A stretch of DNA of 40,113 bases from an uncultured Bacteroidota bacterium (GTDB lineage: Bacteria > Bacteroidota > Bacteroidia > Bacteroidales > UBA12481). Made by a program: the position numbers and the translations under genes. Positions within the stretch are counted from its first letter, which is position 1, and every line of letters starts with the position of its first letter. The DNA lies in the NCBI GenBank assembly GCA_903851365.1, contig CAINOB010000111.1:1-40113 (forward strand). Direction: 5' to 3'. This document shows, piece after piece, positions 15,095 to 23,497 of this stretch. The notes under the pieces were generated by a model. It ran no database searches. It saw nothing but the letters and a program-made list of their open reading frames with translations, and had not been told where the DNA came from.

Positions 15095-15985
15095 CTACTT
15101 CAGCGAAAAGCTTGTTGTCCCGATCGCTACACCATCCATATAAAGATCAATGTAGTAAGTACCTGCAACAATGTCGGTTGGAGTGGTTTCGTAGAAGATG
15201 CATACCTCAAGGGTCGAACCTTCATATTCCACCTCACGCATGGCTGAGAAAGGTTTTGTGTTGCCCTGAAGAGTAAAGGTATCTGTACCTGATTTTATCA
15301 TTATCCTTTGGGAAGGATTGGCGATGCACATATATATTTTTCTCGGGCCCTTTTTGGCAACTGCATTTTCGCCCAGGTTAAAGCAAACGCGGATCTTCTG
15401 GACTTTCTTCATTTTTTTCTGAACGGTGCCGCCATTATCGATCGGTTCGGCAACTACGCTAAGCGCTTTGACTACTGCTGCTGCCTCCACCTTGCCCTGC
15501 AGGTTTTTGTTGACCTCCTCGAGCTGCTTGTTGGTACTCTTTGCTTCGTCGAACCGCTGCTTAACATCTTTATTTTCAGCACGCAGCTTTAAGTTGGCCT
15601 GGTTTAGCGAGTCTACCTGAATAATATATGATTTAAGTACACCGCGAAGGCTGGTGACCTCTTTTTCATAAATCTGGATTTTCTTGGCATTGGATGCCTT
15701 GATGGCCAGCAAATCCTGAATCTTCTGGTTTTCCTGCTCCAAACGCTGGTTCATCTGCTCATTATCGCCCCTCAATTTCGTGAACGACGAATTCAGCTCA
15801 TTTAACTCCTTGGTCAGGTTGTCTTTCTGCAACTCAAGTGTCACCTTCATTTCTGCAGCTTCCTTGCGTTCACCGGTCAACTGCATATAAAGATATATGA
15901 TGGCAGCTGCCAGAATAACAAAAAGAACTCCGAAAAGGATGTTCAAACCGGTCCGGTTTTTGGGCTTATTTTGCTGATCGGTCAT
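15095..15985 (-). CDS. Membrane-anchored coiled-coil protein of unknown function
   Basis: The protein has 296 residues. A short cytoplasmic N-terminus (MTDQQNKPKNRTG) leads into one transmembrane helix (about 15-34, LNILFGVLFVILAAAIIYLY). A long coiled coil (about 40-165) rich in E, K, Q and N in heptads follows. The C-terminal domain of about 110 residues is predicted to be beta-rich (KKVQKIRVCFNLGENAV, TYYIDLYMDGVAIGTTSFSL). This anchor-rod-head layout is common in Bacteroidetes envelope proteins of unknown role. I chose the ATG at 15985 because the longer frame to 16033 adds residues that do not belong to it. It is divergent from the lipoprotein at 16087. Confidence 0.85.
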   Translation of the reverse strand: MTDQQNKPKNRTGLNILFGVLFVILAAAIIYLYMQLTGERKEAAEMKVTLELQKDNLTKELNELNSSFTKLRGDNEQMNQRLEQENQKIQDLLAIKASNAKKIQIYEKEVTSLRGVLKSYIIQVDSLNQANLKLRAENKDVKQRFDEAKSTNKQLEEVNKNLQGKVEAAAVVKALSVVAEPIDNGGTVQKKMKKVQKIRVCFNLGENAVAKKGPRKIYMCIANPSQRIMIKSGTDTFTLQGNTKPFSAMREVEYEGSTLEVCIFYETTPTDIVAGTYYIDLYMDGVAIGTTSFSLK

Positions 15986-16060
15986 AGTTTTACCTGATTG
16001 AATTACTTTGCAAATTAACGTAATTAAGGTCAATTTTCATCCAAAGACAGATTAGTGTGC

Positions 16061-16068
16061 TAAATTTG
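16061..16068 (+). promoter_or_regulatory. Bacteroidetes -7 promoter box (TAAATTTG) for the Ig-like lipoprotein
   Basis: TAAATTTG fits the Bacteroidetes TAnnTTTG consensus. Transcription would start about seven bases after it, giving a leader of roughly 12 bases before ATG 16087. This favours 16087 over the in-frame ATG at 16057, which lies upstream of the box. No clear -33 TTG was seen. Confidence 0.45.
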
Positions 16069-16086
16069 TCGTCAAACGCTAAATTA

Positions 16087-18081
16087 ATGCGCAATATTGC
16101 AGCCTTCCACACTCTTCTCCTGCGCCTTGTGCCTCGTGCCTTGTGCCTTCTGCCATTTGCCTTCTGCCTTATAAGATGCGCTTCACCGGGAAGCCTGTCT
16201 GGGGGTCCCAAAGATGAAACGCCGCCTAAGATATTAAGCTGTATCCCGGGTAATTTTTCTACTCATTTTAAAGCACAAAAAGTTGAGATAACTTTCGATG
16301 AATATTTCGATCTGAAAGATATTGCCAAACAACTTATTGTATCGCCACCGATGGCCAAAAAGCCTGAGTTCAAAAAAAACGGTAAAAAGCTGGACATCAT
16401 TTTTAAAGATTCATTAATCGCCAATCGCACTTATGCCATCAATTTTGGTGATGCAATAGTAGATCTAAATGAAGGCAATGCCATCAAGAATTTTCAATAT
16501 GTATTTTCTACAGGCAGTTCCATCGATTCTCTGCAGATAGGCGGCCAGGTGATTCAGGCCACAGATGGCAAGCCGGCTGAGGATATTCTGGTCATGCTTT
16601 ATAATGGACGAGCCGATAGCCTGCCTTTGAAAACCATCCCCTTATACGTTTCGAGAACCAATAAACAGGGAAAATTTACCGTGAAAAACCTTGCAGGGGG
16701 ATCGTATAAGATCTTCGCCCTCAAGGATGGAAACACCAATTTTAAGTATGATATGCCTTCGGAATCCATTGCATTTATGGATTCTCTGATCACCCCTACT
16801 ATATCTCTTAACCCTGTTGATTCGATAAAGTTTGCAGCTTCACATCCACAGGCTGATACGACGAAGAAGATCGGGGAGACAAAAAAGACGGAAGACTTGA
16901 AGACTGGAAAGAAGAACGGGGGGATAAAGAAGAAGATCGGGGAGACGAAAAAGAAGATCGTCGAAACGAGGAAGAAGAACGAAATGGCGAAAGAGCTGAA
17001 ATCAGGAAAAGACTCGACAGGGGTGAAAAAGGATTCCATCCCAGTGCCGGTTGTCTGGTCGAAATACCTCTATCACCCAGATTCACTTGATCTCAGGTTA
17101 TTCACCGAAGTGCGGAGGAATCAATATATGGCTGGTGCCGACAGGCCCCGCCGCGATCAGATCAGGATAAAATTCAATGAGGGAACTGATTCTCTCGGTC
17201 TCGAATTTTTAAACCTGCCGCTCGATAGTGTGGCCGTGTCACTTGAATGGGCAGGCGAAGCCGATACTATGGATTTTTGGATCATGAAACCGTCCATTGC
17301 CGCCTTGGATTCCTTAAAAGCGATCATTATTTTCCCAGCCTTTGATTCTATTGAAAGAAGGATCACCAAAACCGATACTGCAAAACTCCGTTATCGTCCG
17401 GCAGTAAAACCCGGGGTCGCACCAAAAAAAGATTTCATTGTGTCATCTTCAGTCGAAAGCACTAAAACACTCGATTTTGGTCAATCGATTCTCTTTACGA
17501 CCTCACTTCCATATATCCGCATGGATACCAGCCTTATTCATCTGACTTATGGGAAAGATTCCACAAAGCGCAAAGCTCCTTTCAGTATGATTCCTGATAC
17601 ACTTAAGGGTTTGGTGTTAAATGGAGCACCTGTCAATCAGGTGCATCCGAGATTCATCAGGATGCATGCAGGATTTATAGCCGACACCACTTATCACCTG
17701 ACTTTGCTACCCGGCGCTTTCATTGGTATCGCCGGACAAAAAAGTGATTCGATCGATATCAAGTTCAAAATGAAGAGCAAGGATTTGTATGGATCATTAA
17801 AGCTTTCTATGCCATCGATGCAGGGAAAAGGAATTCTTGAACTGTGGGACTCGCGCAATAAAGTGGTGGCTACCAAACTTATAAATGGCCCGGGAACTAC
17901 AGTTTTTGACCTTCTGGCACCCGGAAAATATACCGCACGGCTGATATTCGATACTAACGGCAATGGTCACTGGGATACGGGCCGGTACTCCAATCACTAT
18001 CAACCTGAACGTGTCATCACCTTTACCAAAGATTTAGTCATGAAGGCTAATTGGGAAGTGAGTGAAACGTGGAAGTGGTAA
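16087..18081 (+). CDS. Ig-like (SbsA/Big_5-type) domain lipoprotein
   Basis: The protein has 664 residues. The lipoprotein signal ends LIRC with the acylated Cys at 31, followed by ASPGSLSGGPKDETPP. That motif marks a family of Bacteroidetes lipoproteins with an N-terminal Big_5 Ig-like domain (about 40-140: VEITFDEYFDLKD, YAINFGDAIVDLNEGN). A carboxypeptidase-like beta-sandwich follows (about 150-235: GGSYKIFALKDGNTNFKYD). A lysine-rich linker with an internal duplication (about 258-320) comes next. Large beta-rich regions end in GKYTARLIFDTNGNGHWDTG. It probably sits in the outer membrane facing the periplasm; the role is unknown. The signal peptide core is encoded by a low-complexity dispersed repeat (16121-16170). 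Confidence 0.88.
   Translation: MRNIAAFHTLLLRLVPRALCLLPFAFCLIRCASPGSLSGGPKDETPPKILSCIPGNFSTHFKAQKVEITFDEYFDLKDIAKQLIVSPPMAKKPEFKKNGKKLDIIFKDSLIANRTYAINFGDAIVDLNEGNAIKNFQYVFSTGSSIDSLQIGGQVIQATDGKPAEDILVMLYNGRADSLPLKTIPLYVSRTNKQGKFTVKNLAGGSYKIFALKDGNTNFKYDMPSESIAFMDSLITPTISLNPVDSIKFAASHPQADTTKKIGETKKTEDLKTGKKNGGIKKKIGETKKKIVETRKKNEMAKELKSGKDSTGVKKDSIPVPVVWSKYLYHPDSLDLRLFTEVRRNQYMAGADRPRRDQIRIKFNEGTDSLGLEFLNLPLDSVAVSLEWAGEADTMDFWIMKPSIAALDSLKAIIIFPAFDSIERRITKTDTAKLRYRPAVKPGVAPKKDFIVSSSVESTKTLDFGQSILFTTSLPYIRMDTSLIHLTYGKDSTKRKAPFSMIPDTLKGLVLNGAPVNQVHPRFIRMHAGFIADTTYHLTLLPGAFIGIAGQKSDSIDIKFKMKSKDLYGSLKLSMPSMQGKGILELWDSRNKVVATKLINGPGTTVFDLLAPGKYTARLIFDTNGNGHWDTGRYSNHYQPERVITFTKDLVMKANWEVSETWKW
16121..16170. 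repeat. Low-complexity GCCTT repeat forming the lipoprotein signal sequence
   Basis: Repeated units of the type tgccttgtgcctcgtgcc and tgccttctgccatttgcc fill this stretch. They encode the hydrophobic run LCLLPFAFCL just before the lipobox. Such GCCTTxTGCC runs look like dispersed repeat sequence and not like ordinary coding sequence. Confidence 0.7.
16863..17010. repeat. Lysine-rich internal duplication in the Ig-like lipoprotein
   Basis: gaagaagatcggggagac occurs at 16863-16880 and again at 16929-16946, exactly 66 bases (22 codons) apart. The stretch is purine-rich on the plus strand and encodes KKIGETKK twice. The frame is kept, so the linker can grow in codon multiples. Confidence 0.8.
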
Positions 18082-18129
18082 GATGTCTGAAAATATGTAT
18101 TTTCGAACCAAATATTAATCATCCTAGAA

Positions 18130-19230
18130 ATGAAAAAACAAATTTTTACAATTGCCCTCGGTCTGTTTCTGATCGGTGGATGGGCTATGGCCCAAACCTT
18201 TACCATCGAAGGAAAAATTGATGGCGTTAAAACTGGAAAAGCTGAACTGCAAACCCGTGAAGCCGGAAAAATGGCGACCAAATTTTCCACCGGGATTGCC
18301 GAAGACGGCACTTTTACACTGAAAGGTAAAGTGACTGAGGCTGATATGTATCTGCTGAAAGTTGGCGAACTCAAAGGTGGCATCTCTTTGTTCCTCGATA
18401 ATTCAAACATTAAAGTAGTTGGTAAATCAGACGACCTGATGAATGCTGAAATCACCGGATCAGCAACACATAATGACCTGGCTGGCTATAATAAAATAAC
18501 CAAAGCACAGGCAGAAGCTTTGCGCCCATTGTACACTTCTTATAATGAGGCCAATAAAGCAAAAAATACGGTTGAAGTAAAGAAACTTGAAACCCAGATT
18601 GATGGCCTGGAAACTGAACAGATGGGCGCCAAGATGGCTTATATCAAGAGTATTTTAAAATCACCGGTATCAGCTTACATTCTCAATTCACTGGCTTACA
18701 GTATTGAAGAACCAGCTGACCTGGAAAAAATGGTCAACGGATTCGATCCTTCGCTGGCTGATTACAAGTATGTTAAAATGCTGAAGGAAACAGTCGCCAA
18801 AATGAAACTCACAGCTGTTGGTCAGATTGCTCCTGATTTTACCCAGAATGATCCTGATGGCAAACCGATCAAATTGTCGGATTTCCGCGGACAGTATCTG
18901 TTGGTTGATTTCTGGGCCTCATGGTGCGGACCTTGCCGTGCTGAAAACCCGAATGTTGTGGCAGCATACAACAAATTCAAAGGCAAAAAATTCACTATCC
19001 TGGGTGTTTCGCTCGACCGCGACAAAGCAGCCTGGCTCAAAGGTATTGCTGATGATAAACTAACCTGGACGCACGTTTCAGATGTAAAATACTGGGACAA
19101 TGAAGTAGCAAAATTATATGGAGTTCGGTCGATACCGGCCAATTTCCTCCTGGATAAAACTGGTAAGATTGTTGGTAAGAACCTCCGTGGCGATAAGCTG
19201 GAAGAGGCGCTTGCCAAGCTGGTGAAGTAA
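18130..19230 (+). CDS. TlpA/ResA-like thiol-disulfide oxidoreductase with N-terminal DUF4369 domain
   Basis: The protein has 366 residues. The signal peptide (1-21) ends GGWAMAQ. An N-terminal beta domain of DUF4369 type (about 22-120: FTIEGKIDGVKTGKAELQ, GTFTLKGKV) and a helical linker lead to a thioredoxin fold from about 225 (APDFTQNDPDGKPIKLSDFR). The active site is WASWCGPC with cysteines 266 and 269; the cis-proline loop is RSIPANFLLD. It should reduce or exchange disulfides in the periplasm, for example in cytochrome maturation or protein repair. The acyl-CoA synthetase gene starts ten bases after its stop, so the two are probably co-transcribed. Confidence 0.92.
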   Translation: MKKQIFTIALGLFLIGGWAMAQTFTIEGKIDGVKTGKAELQTREAGKMATKFSTGIAEDGTFTLKGKVTEADMYLLKVGELKGGISLFLDNSNIKVVGKSDDLMNAEITGSATHNDLAGYNKITKAQAEALRPLYTSYNEANKAKNTVEVKKLETQIDGLETEQMGAKMAYIKSILKSPVSAYILNSLAYSIEEPADLEKMVNGFDPSLADYKYVKMLKETVAKMKLTAVGQIAPDFTQNDPDGKPIKLSDFRGQYLLVDFWASWCGPCRAENPNVVAAYNKFKGKKFTILGVSLDRDKAAWLKGIADDKLTWTHVSDVKYWDNEVAKLYGVRSIPANFLLDKTGKIVGKNLRGDKLEEALAKLVK

Positions 19231-19240
19231 TTTTCAGGCG

Positions 19241-20890
19241 ATGACAGAAAGAAATTTTGTGCAAACCGTTGCTTCGGGAATCCGCGACAACTGGCTGAAG
19301 GATGCCTATTCCGACTACCAGGGCGATACCTACTTATATAAGGATGTCGCCGAAAAGATTGTCAGATTTCATATGATCTTTGCTAATCACAAGATTGGCA
19401 TAGGTTCGAAAATTGCCATTCTGGGTAAGAATTCTCGAAATTGGGCCGTCACCTATATGGCCACTATTTTGAATGGGTCCATCGCTGTGCCGATCTTGTC
19501 GGATTTCCATCGGGAGGATATTCAAAATATTCTTCAGCATTCGGAAACTGATGTTCTTTTTGTCACCGAAGAGTATTATCCCGGAATTGATGTAACGATG
19601 CTGCCCAGGCTAAAGGCGGTTTTTAAGCTGAACGATCTGAGTCTGCTGTTTTCCCGTGAAGAGGGGTTGGATAAAGAGGTAGCCGGAATACAAGAGGCAT
19701 TCGACCTGAAATATCCGAATGGATTGGTCCCTGAAGCTTTTCAGGTACCTGAAGTTTCTAATAAAGAGATTGTTACAATTAATTACACTTCCGGTACAGC
19801 AGGATTTTCGAAAGGTGTTGTATTAAATTACAAGGCTTTCATGGCTAACCTGCAATATGCACAGGAAAATATGCCACTGGAACCCGGCAACAGGATCGTC
19901 GCTTTTCTGCCATTAGCACATACTTATGGTTGCGCCTTCGATTTTATTTTCCCCACAACCCTGGGATGTCATATTACTTTCCTGGGCAAGATCCCCTCAC
20001 CGGCAGTTATTTTGAAAGCTTTTCAGGAAATCAAACCTCACCTGGTGATGTTTGTTCCTCTGGTACTGGAAAAGATTTACACAACAAGATTATTGCCAAC
20101 ACTGAGAAAGCCGGTGATGAAGATCATATTGGCAATCCCTGGCATTAACTCTATCATTCATAGAAAGATCAACAAGCAGCTTACCGAATCGTTTGGTGGC
20201 AGGTTCCGTGAAATTGTCATCGGTGGAGCCGCATTAAATCCGGAGGTGGAAGCTTTCCTGAAAAAAATTAAGTTCAAATTCTCTGTTGGTTATGGCATGA
20301 CCGAGTGCGGACCTCTGGTAAGTTATGCCGGATGGAGATATCACAGGAATGGTGCATCGGGTAAAGCCGTTGATTCGCTGGTCATGAAAATCGACTCGTT
20401 CGATCCGTATAAAGAGGTCGGTGAAATTATGGTCAGGGGCGACAATGTACTTCTTGAATATTATAAAAATCCGGATGCCACACATGCTTCACTCACTGCT
20501 GACGGATGGCTGCGTACCGGTGATCTCGGTGTATTCGACAAAGATCATTTCATTTATATCAAGGGCCGGTCGAAAAATATGATCCTGGGTCCATCGGGCC
20601 AGAATATTTATCCCGAAGAGATCGAATCGAAGTTGAATACGATGCCTTGTGTTATTGAATCGGTTGTTGCGGAGCGTTCCGGACGATTGGTCGCCATGGT
20701 ATTCCCCGATCTTGAGCCAGTAAAATTGGGTACTATGACCCGAGAAGATCTGGAAGAGCAGATGGAAAAAAACCGTATCAGCCTGAATAACCGCCTGCCA
20801 AAATATCAGCAAGTAACTTCGATAGAGCTTGTTGCTGAGGAATTTGCTAAAACACCAAAGAAGAGCATCAAACGATATCTCTATAAATAG
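19241..20890 (+). CDS. Long-chain acyl-CoA synthetase (AMP-binding, FadD-type)
   Basis: The protein has 549 residues. It belongs to the ANL adenylate-forming family and should activate fatty acids with ATP and CoA at the inner face of the membrane. Visible motifs are the phosphate loop YTSGTAGFSKG (about 180-190), PLAHTYG (about 225), YGMTECGP (about 350), the hinge region GWLRTGDLG (about 425) and GRSKNMILGPSGQNIYPEEI (about 440-460), with the C-terminal lysine in AKTPKKSIKRYLY. The length fits short bacterial FadD15-like enzymes. A dense R2 repeat array follows directly after the stop and could stop transcription. Confidence 0.92.
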   Translation: MTERNFVQTVASGIRDNWLKDAYSDYQGDTYLYKDVAEKIVRFHMIFANHKIGIGSKIAILGKNSRNWAVTYMATILNGSIAVPILSDFHREDIQNILQHSETDVLFVTEEYYPGIDVTMLPRLKAVFKLNDLSLLFSREEGLDKEVAGIQEAFDLKYPNGLVPEAFQVPEVSNKEIVTINYTSGTAGFSKGVVLNYKAFMANLQYAQENMPLEPGNRIVAFLPLAHTYGCAFDFIFPTTLGCHITFLGKIPSPAVILKAFQEIKPHLVMFVPLVLEKIYTTRLLPTLRKPVMKIILAIPGINSIIHRKINKQLTESFGGRFREIVIGGAALNPEVEAFLKKIKFKFSVGYGMTECGPLVSYAGWRYHRNGASGKAVDSLVMKIDSFDPYKEVGEIMVRGDNVLLEYYKNPDATHASLTADGWLRTGDLGVFDKDHFIYIKGRSKNMILGPSGQNIYPEEIESKLNTMPCVIESVVAERSGRLVAMVFPDLEPVKLGTMTREDLEEQMEKNRISLNNRLPKYQQVTSIELVAEEFAKTPKKSIKRYLYK

Positions 20891-20897
20891 GCTCCCG

Positions 20898-21117
20898 CTG
20901 GTCGCTAAATATGCGCTACGCGCTAATTGGTTCGCTTCGCTCACTAATTGTAAGAGAGCTTTTGTTTAATTAGCGAGCGAAGCGAGCACAATTAGCGAAC
21001 CAAGGGAGCATATTTAGGGAGGCGAAGCCGACCCTATTAGCGGAGCGAAGCGGAGCCTATTAGTGAGCGTTAGCGAACCTATTAGGAGCGAAGCGACCTC
21101 TTAGCGCATAGCATAAA
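20898..21117. repeat. R2 repeat array with inverted units between the acyl-CoA synthetase gene and ispD
   Basis: About nine units of the type attagcgagcgaagcgagc fill almost the whole 238-base gap. The first units (about 20907-20950) are inverted relative to the others: cgcttcgctcactaatt faces aattagcgagcgaagcg across about 20 bases, giving a strong stem-loop. Units are 19-25 bases long, contiguous and imperfect. The array begins within ten bases of the stop of the upstream gene. Confidence 0.85.
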
Positions 21118-21128
21118 TTAAGAACAAA

Positions 21129-21806
21129 GTGGAAAAGTATTGTATTATCGTTGCAGCGGGCTCAGGTATCAGAATGCGCTCCTCGGTGCCAAAGCAATTT
21201 CTTTTGCTGGCCGGTAAGCCCGTGCTGATGCATAGCATCCTCGCTTTTCGCCAGGCTTATCCAGAAATGCCTGTGGTTCTTGTTCTTCCCGAGGATCAAA
21301 AAAATATCTGGGCCGATCTCTGCCAGGAGCATCAGTTGGACGAACCACATACCATCGTTTCCGGAGGAAATACCCGTTTTGAGTCGGTGAGAAACGGTTT
21401 AGCCAGTATCAATGGCTACGGTCTGGTTGCAGTTCACGACGGTGTCCGGCCGCTGGTCAGGCCGGACATGATCTGCCATTTGTTTTCCGAGGCAGAAGCT
21501 CATTCAAACGCTATCCCTGTTATTTCACCAAAGGACTCTGTTCGCTGGGATTTTAACGAGGGAAACCGGGTTATCGACCGCAACTTTATCAAATTAATTC
21601 AGACCCCCCAGGTGTTTTTACTCAATAAACTAAAGGACGCATACGTTCAAGAGTTTGAAGAAGGGTTTACTGATGATGCCACAGTTTGGGAAAAGGCTGG
21701 CAACAAGGTATACCTGACTGATGGACAAGTGGATAACATTAAAATTACAGGACCGGAAGACCTCATTATTGCAGAGGCCATAATTCAGGGCAGAAGCTCC
21801 CGCTAA
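21129..21806 (+). CDS. ispD: 2-C-methyl-D-erythritol 4-phosphate cytidylyltransferase
   Basis: The protein has 225 residues, the usual length. It transfers CMP from CTP to MEP in the non-mevalonate isoprenoid pathway. The nucleotide-binding loop VAAGSGIRMRSSVPKQF is at the N-terminus. Family motifs VAVHDGVRPLV (about 98-108), IQTPQVF (about 156) and FTDDATVWE (about 178-186) are all present. Translation starts at GTG 21129, since no in-frame ATG precedes the conserved EKYCIIVAAGSG. It is preceded by an R2 repeat array and followed by a REP-like repeat, so it is probably transcribed alone. Confidence 0.93.
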   Translation: MEKYCIIVAAGSGIRMRSSVPKQFLLLAGKPVLMHSILAFRQAYPEMPVVLVLPEDQKNIWADLCQEHQLDEPHTIVSGGNTRFESVRNGLASINGYGLVAVHDGVRPLVRPDMICHLFSEAEAHSNAIPVISPKDSVRWDFNEGNRVIDRNFIKLIQTPQVFLLNKLKDAYVQEFEEGFTDDATVWEKAGNKVYLTDGQVDNIKITGPEDLIIAEAIIQGRSSR

Positions 21807-21814
21807 GTTTCGCA

Positions 21815-21860
21815 GTTAGGGACGGGGTCCCCGCCTGCGCGGGGATGACAACTCTTCAGG
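21815..21860. repeat. REP-like repeat, intact copy
   Basis: ttagggacggggtccccg, then cctgcgcggggatgacaact. CCCCGC-ctg-GCGGGG forms a hairpin. This is the intact form of the repeat that the IS4 element split at 6042-6063/7714-7745. Confidence 0.8.
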
Positions 21861-21899
21861 GATAGGCAGTTGAAAATTTTTAATAGGGTGACAAATGCT

Positions 21900-21935
21900 C
21901 ACCCCCTCCTTGCTAAGGAGGGGGCAGGGGGAGGT
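21900..21935. repeat. Dispersed repeat CCCCTCCTTGCTAAGGAGGGG before the gene at 21939
   Basis: CCCCCTCCTT-gct-AAGGAGGGGG forms a perfect hairpin and is followed by cagggggaggt. This type of element is widespread in bacterial genomes. Here its purine-rich end lies 4-10 bases upstream of the ATG at 21939 and could serve as, or mask, the ribosome-binding site. Confidence 0.7.
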
Positions 21936-21938
21936 ACT

Positions 21939-22787
21939 ATGATAAAAAAACTAATATTGTTTTTGTTATTGGCTGTTTGCGAAGCAGGGCTATTTGCGCA
22001 ACAAACCCTCTGGACAACCGGCAATGCCCGAACTCTTGCAAAGGGACAACAGGAATTTGGAATTATCCAGCCTTTTCAGATAGGGGTAACTGATAAACTC
22101 GAGCTTTCAGTAAGCCCCCTCGCAGGTCTGTTTCTTGTTCCAAATATTTCGTTCAAATACCGTTATAACAGCGGGCCCTGGATGATCGCAACCCAGCATT
22201 CGTACATGATGCCCTCGATGCTGATTCACAGTATGCAGGATAGCCTGTTCAGCAAACTGATCAGGCGCGATACCCTGACTTTTCCGGATTCATTAAGAAT
22301 ACCCTATATATTTACTTTCCGAAACCAGGTGCTCGTCACTCGCAGAATCGGAAAGGAAACCCTCGTAACCGGTAAGCTGGGTTTCGAATTCGGCCTGAAA
22401 ACCAAAGGCGATTCCCTGCCGGCTCTTACCTACCCCCAATTTTATCTGCCATCCACAACACTCAATAATAAAGTATTGCTGTTTACCGGTGTTAGGGTCG
22501 ATGGAAATATCTACAACGATTATAATTATATGGTGGAGGTTGACTTTACCTCCTCAGGCTTCAAAGCGGAGCACTGGGCCATCGAACATAAAGGATATTT
22601 TATCTGGAATAAAAGCGTAAAATTCGCCGCACTCATCGGATATAAAATGAGCTACGGTAACTACCCCTATCCCGCAAGCAATCCTGTTACCAACCAGGGC
22701 CGGTTCTTCATTTTTCCGGTTGCCGACCTGATCTGGAAACTCAATATTAAAAGAGAACCCGAAAAAGACCTGTTCAGGGTCAGGTAA
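21939..22787 (+). CDS. Exported protein of unknown function, probably an outer membrane beta-barrel
   Basis: The protein has 282 residues with a signal peptide (1-20, MIKKLILFLLLAVCEAGLFA). The mature part shows alternating hydrophobic strands with many Y, F and W residues (LELSVSPLAGLFLVPNISFK, VKFAALIGYKMSYGNY), typical of outer membrane barrels, but I recognise no named family. The frame can be extended to 21870, yet those residues (PLLAKEGAGGG) are translated repeat and not protein. It is followed after 92 bases by the efflux operon but probably lies in a separate unit. Confidence 0.8.
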   Translation: MIKKLILFLLLAVCEAGLFAQQTLWTTGNARTLAKGQQEFGIIQPFQIGVTDKLELSVSPLAGLFLVPNISFKYRYNSGPWMIATQHSYMMPSMLIHSMQDSLFSKLIRRDTLTFPDSLRIPYIFTFRNQVLVTRRIGKETLVTGKLGFEFGLKTKGDSLPALTYPQFYLPSTTLNNKVLLFTGVRVDGNIYNDYNYMVEVDFTSSGFKAEHWAIEHKGYFIWNKSVKFAALIGYKMSYGNYPYPASNPVTNQGRFFIFPVADLIWKLNIKREPEKDLFRVR

Positions 22788-22840
22788 AAAATCAATAAAC
22801 TATGAAAACTTTCTAAACTTTTTTAGTTTCCTATTGTTAT

Positions 22841-22873
22841 ATAGTTTACTTTTGCAAGGCAATTGTAAACTAT
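22841..22873 (+). promoter_or_regulatory. Promoter box inside an inverted-repeat operator of the efflux operon
   Basis: ATAGTTTAC (22841-22849) and GTAAACTAT (22865-22873) are perfect 9-bp inverted arms around 15 bases. Between and across them lies TACTTTTG (22847-22854), an exact TAnnTTTG Bacteroidetes -7 box. The TetR-family gene starts seven bases downstream. A repressor bound here would cover the promoter, so autorepression by the downstream regulator is likely. Confidence 0.65.
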
Positions 22874-22879
22874 TTTCAT

Positions 22880-23497
22880 ATGGACCAAAAGCTCGGAAAT
22901 TTTCTATTAAGGGTATACGAACTGTATAACAGGTTCGGTATCAAAAGTGTAACTATGGACGATGTTTCCCGGGAACTGGGAATATCGAAAAAAACACTTT
23001 ACGAATGCATCGCCGACAAAGCTGATCTGGTGAAGCTGGTAATGGAAATGGTTTTCCGCTATCACGGCGAAAAGCTCAATGAGATCACGACAAGGAACCT
23101 GAATGCTATCGAAGAAATCTTTGAGGTAAACAGGTACATGACCAAAATGGTTAAGGAACAGAACCCCACTTTGGTCTATGACATGCAGAAATACTATCCT
23201 GAACTTTACGGAACGTTAATGCAGGACCAGCGCCAGCGGATGCATGAGGCCATCAGGCAAAACCTGCTAAAGGGTATTGAAGAAGGATTATACCGAAAGG
23301 AGATGAATGTGGATATTATCTCCAAACTCCACATGACCAGGATGGAATACAGACACAGGCCGGATAATAATTATCAGTTGTCTGATGTTGATTCGCCTGA
23401 TGTAATGCAGGAAATTTTCATCTACCATCTGCATGGAATTGCAAACGAAAAAGGAGTCAAATTTTTGAATGAAAAATTAAAAACTGAATGGAAATGA
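22880..23497 (+). CDS. TetR/AcrR-family transcriptional regulator of the efflux operon
   Basis: The protein has 205 residues. The N-terminal helix-turn-helix (about 20-60) reads GIKSVTMDDVSRELGISKKT followed by LYECIADKADLV, the standard TetR DNA-binding signature. The C-terminal ligand-binding part is helical and family-specific, so the inducer is unknown. It is the first gene of the operon and overlaps the next start by four bases (ATGA). The inverted repeat just upstream is its likely operator. Confidence 0.9.
   Translation: MDQKLGNFLLRVYELYNRFGIKSVTMDDVSRELGISKKTLYECIADKADLVKLVMEMVFRYHGEKLNEITTRNLNAIEEIFEVNRYMTKMVKEQNPTLVYDMQKYYPELYGTLMQDQRQRMHEAIRQNLLKGIEEGLYRKEMNVDIISKLHMTRMEYRHRPDNNYQLSDVDSPDVMQEIFIYHLHGIANEKGVKFLNEKLKTEWK

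Noticed and set aside
16087-18081. WKW end of the Ig-like lipoprotein as another member of the KW-tail family
   Set aside because: It ends WEVSETWKW without the GG(T/A) part, follows a different domain, and has a lipoprotein anchor and an ordinary promoter box.
21870-21938. N-terminal extension of the gene at 21939
   Set aside because: The added residues (PLLAKEGAGGG) are the translation of a common dispersed repeat, and a clean signal peptide begins at 21939.
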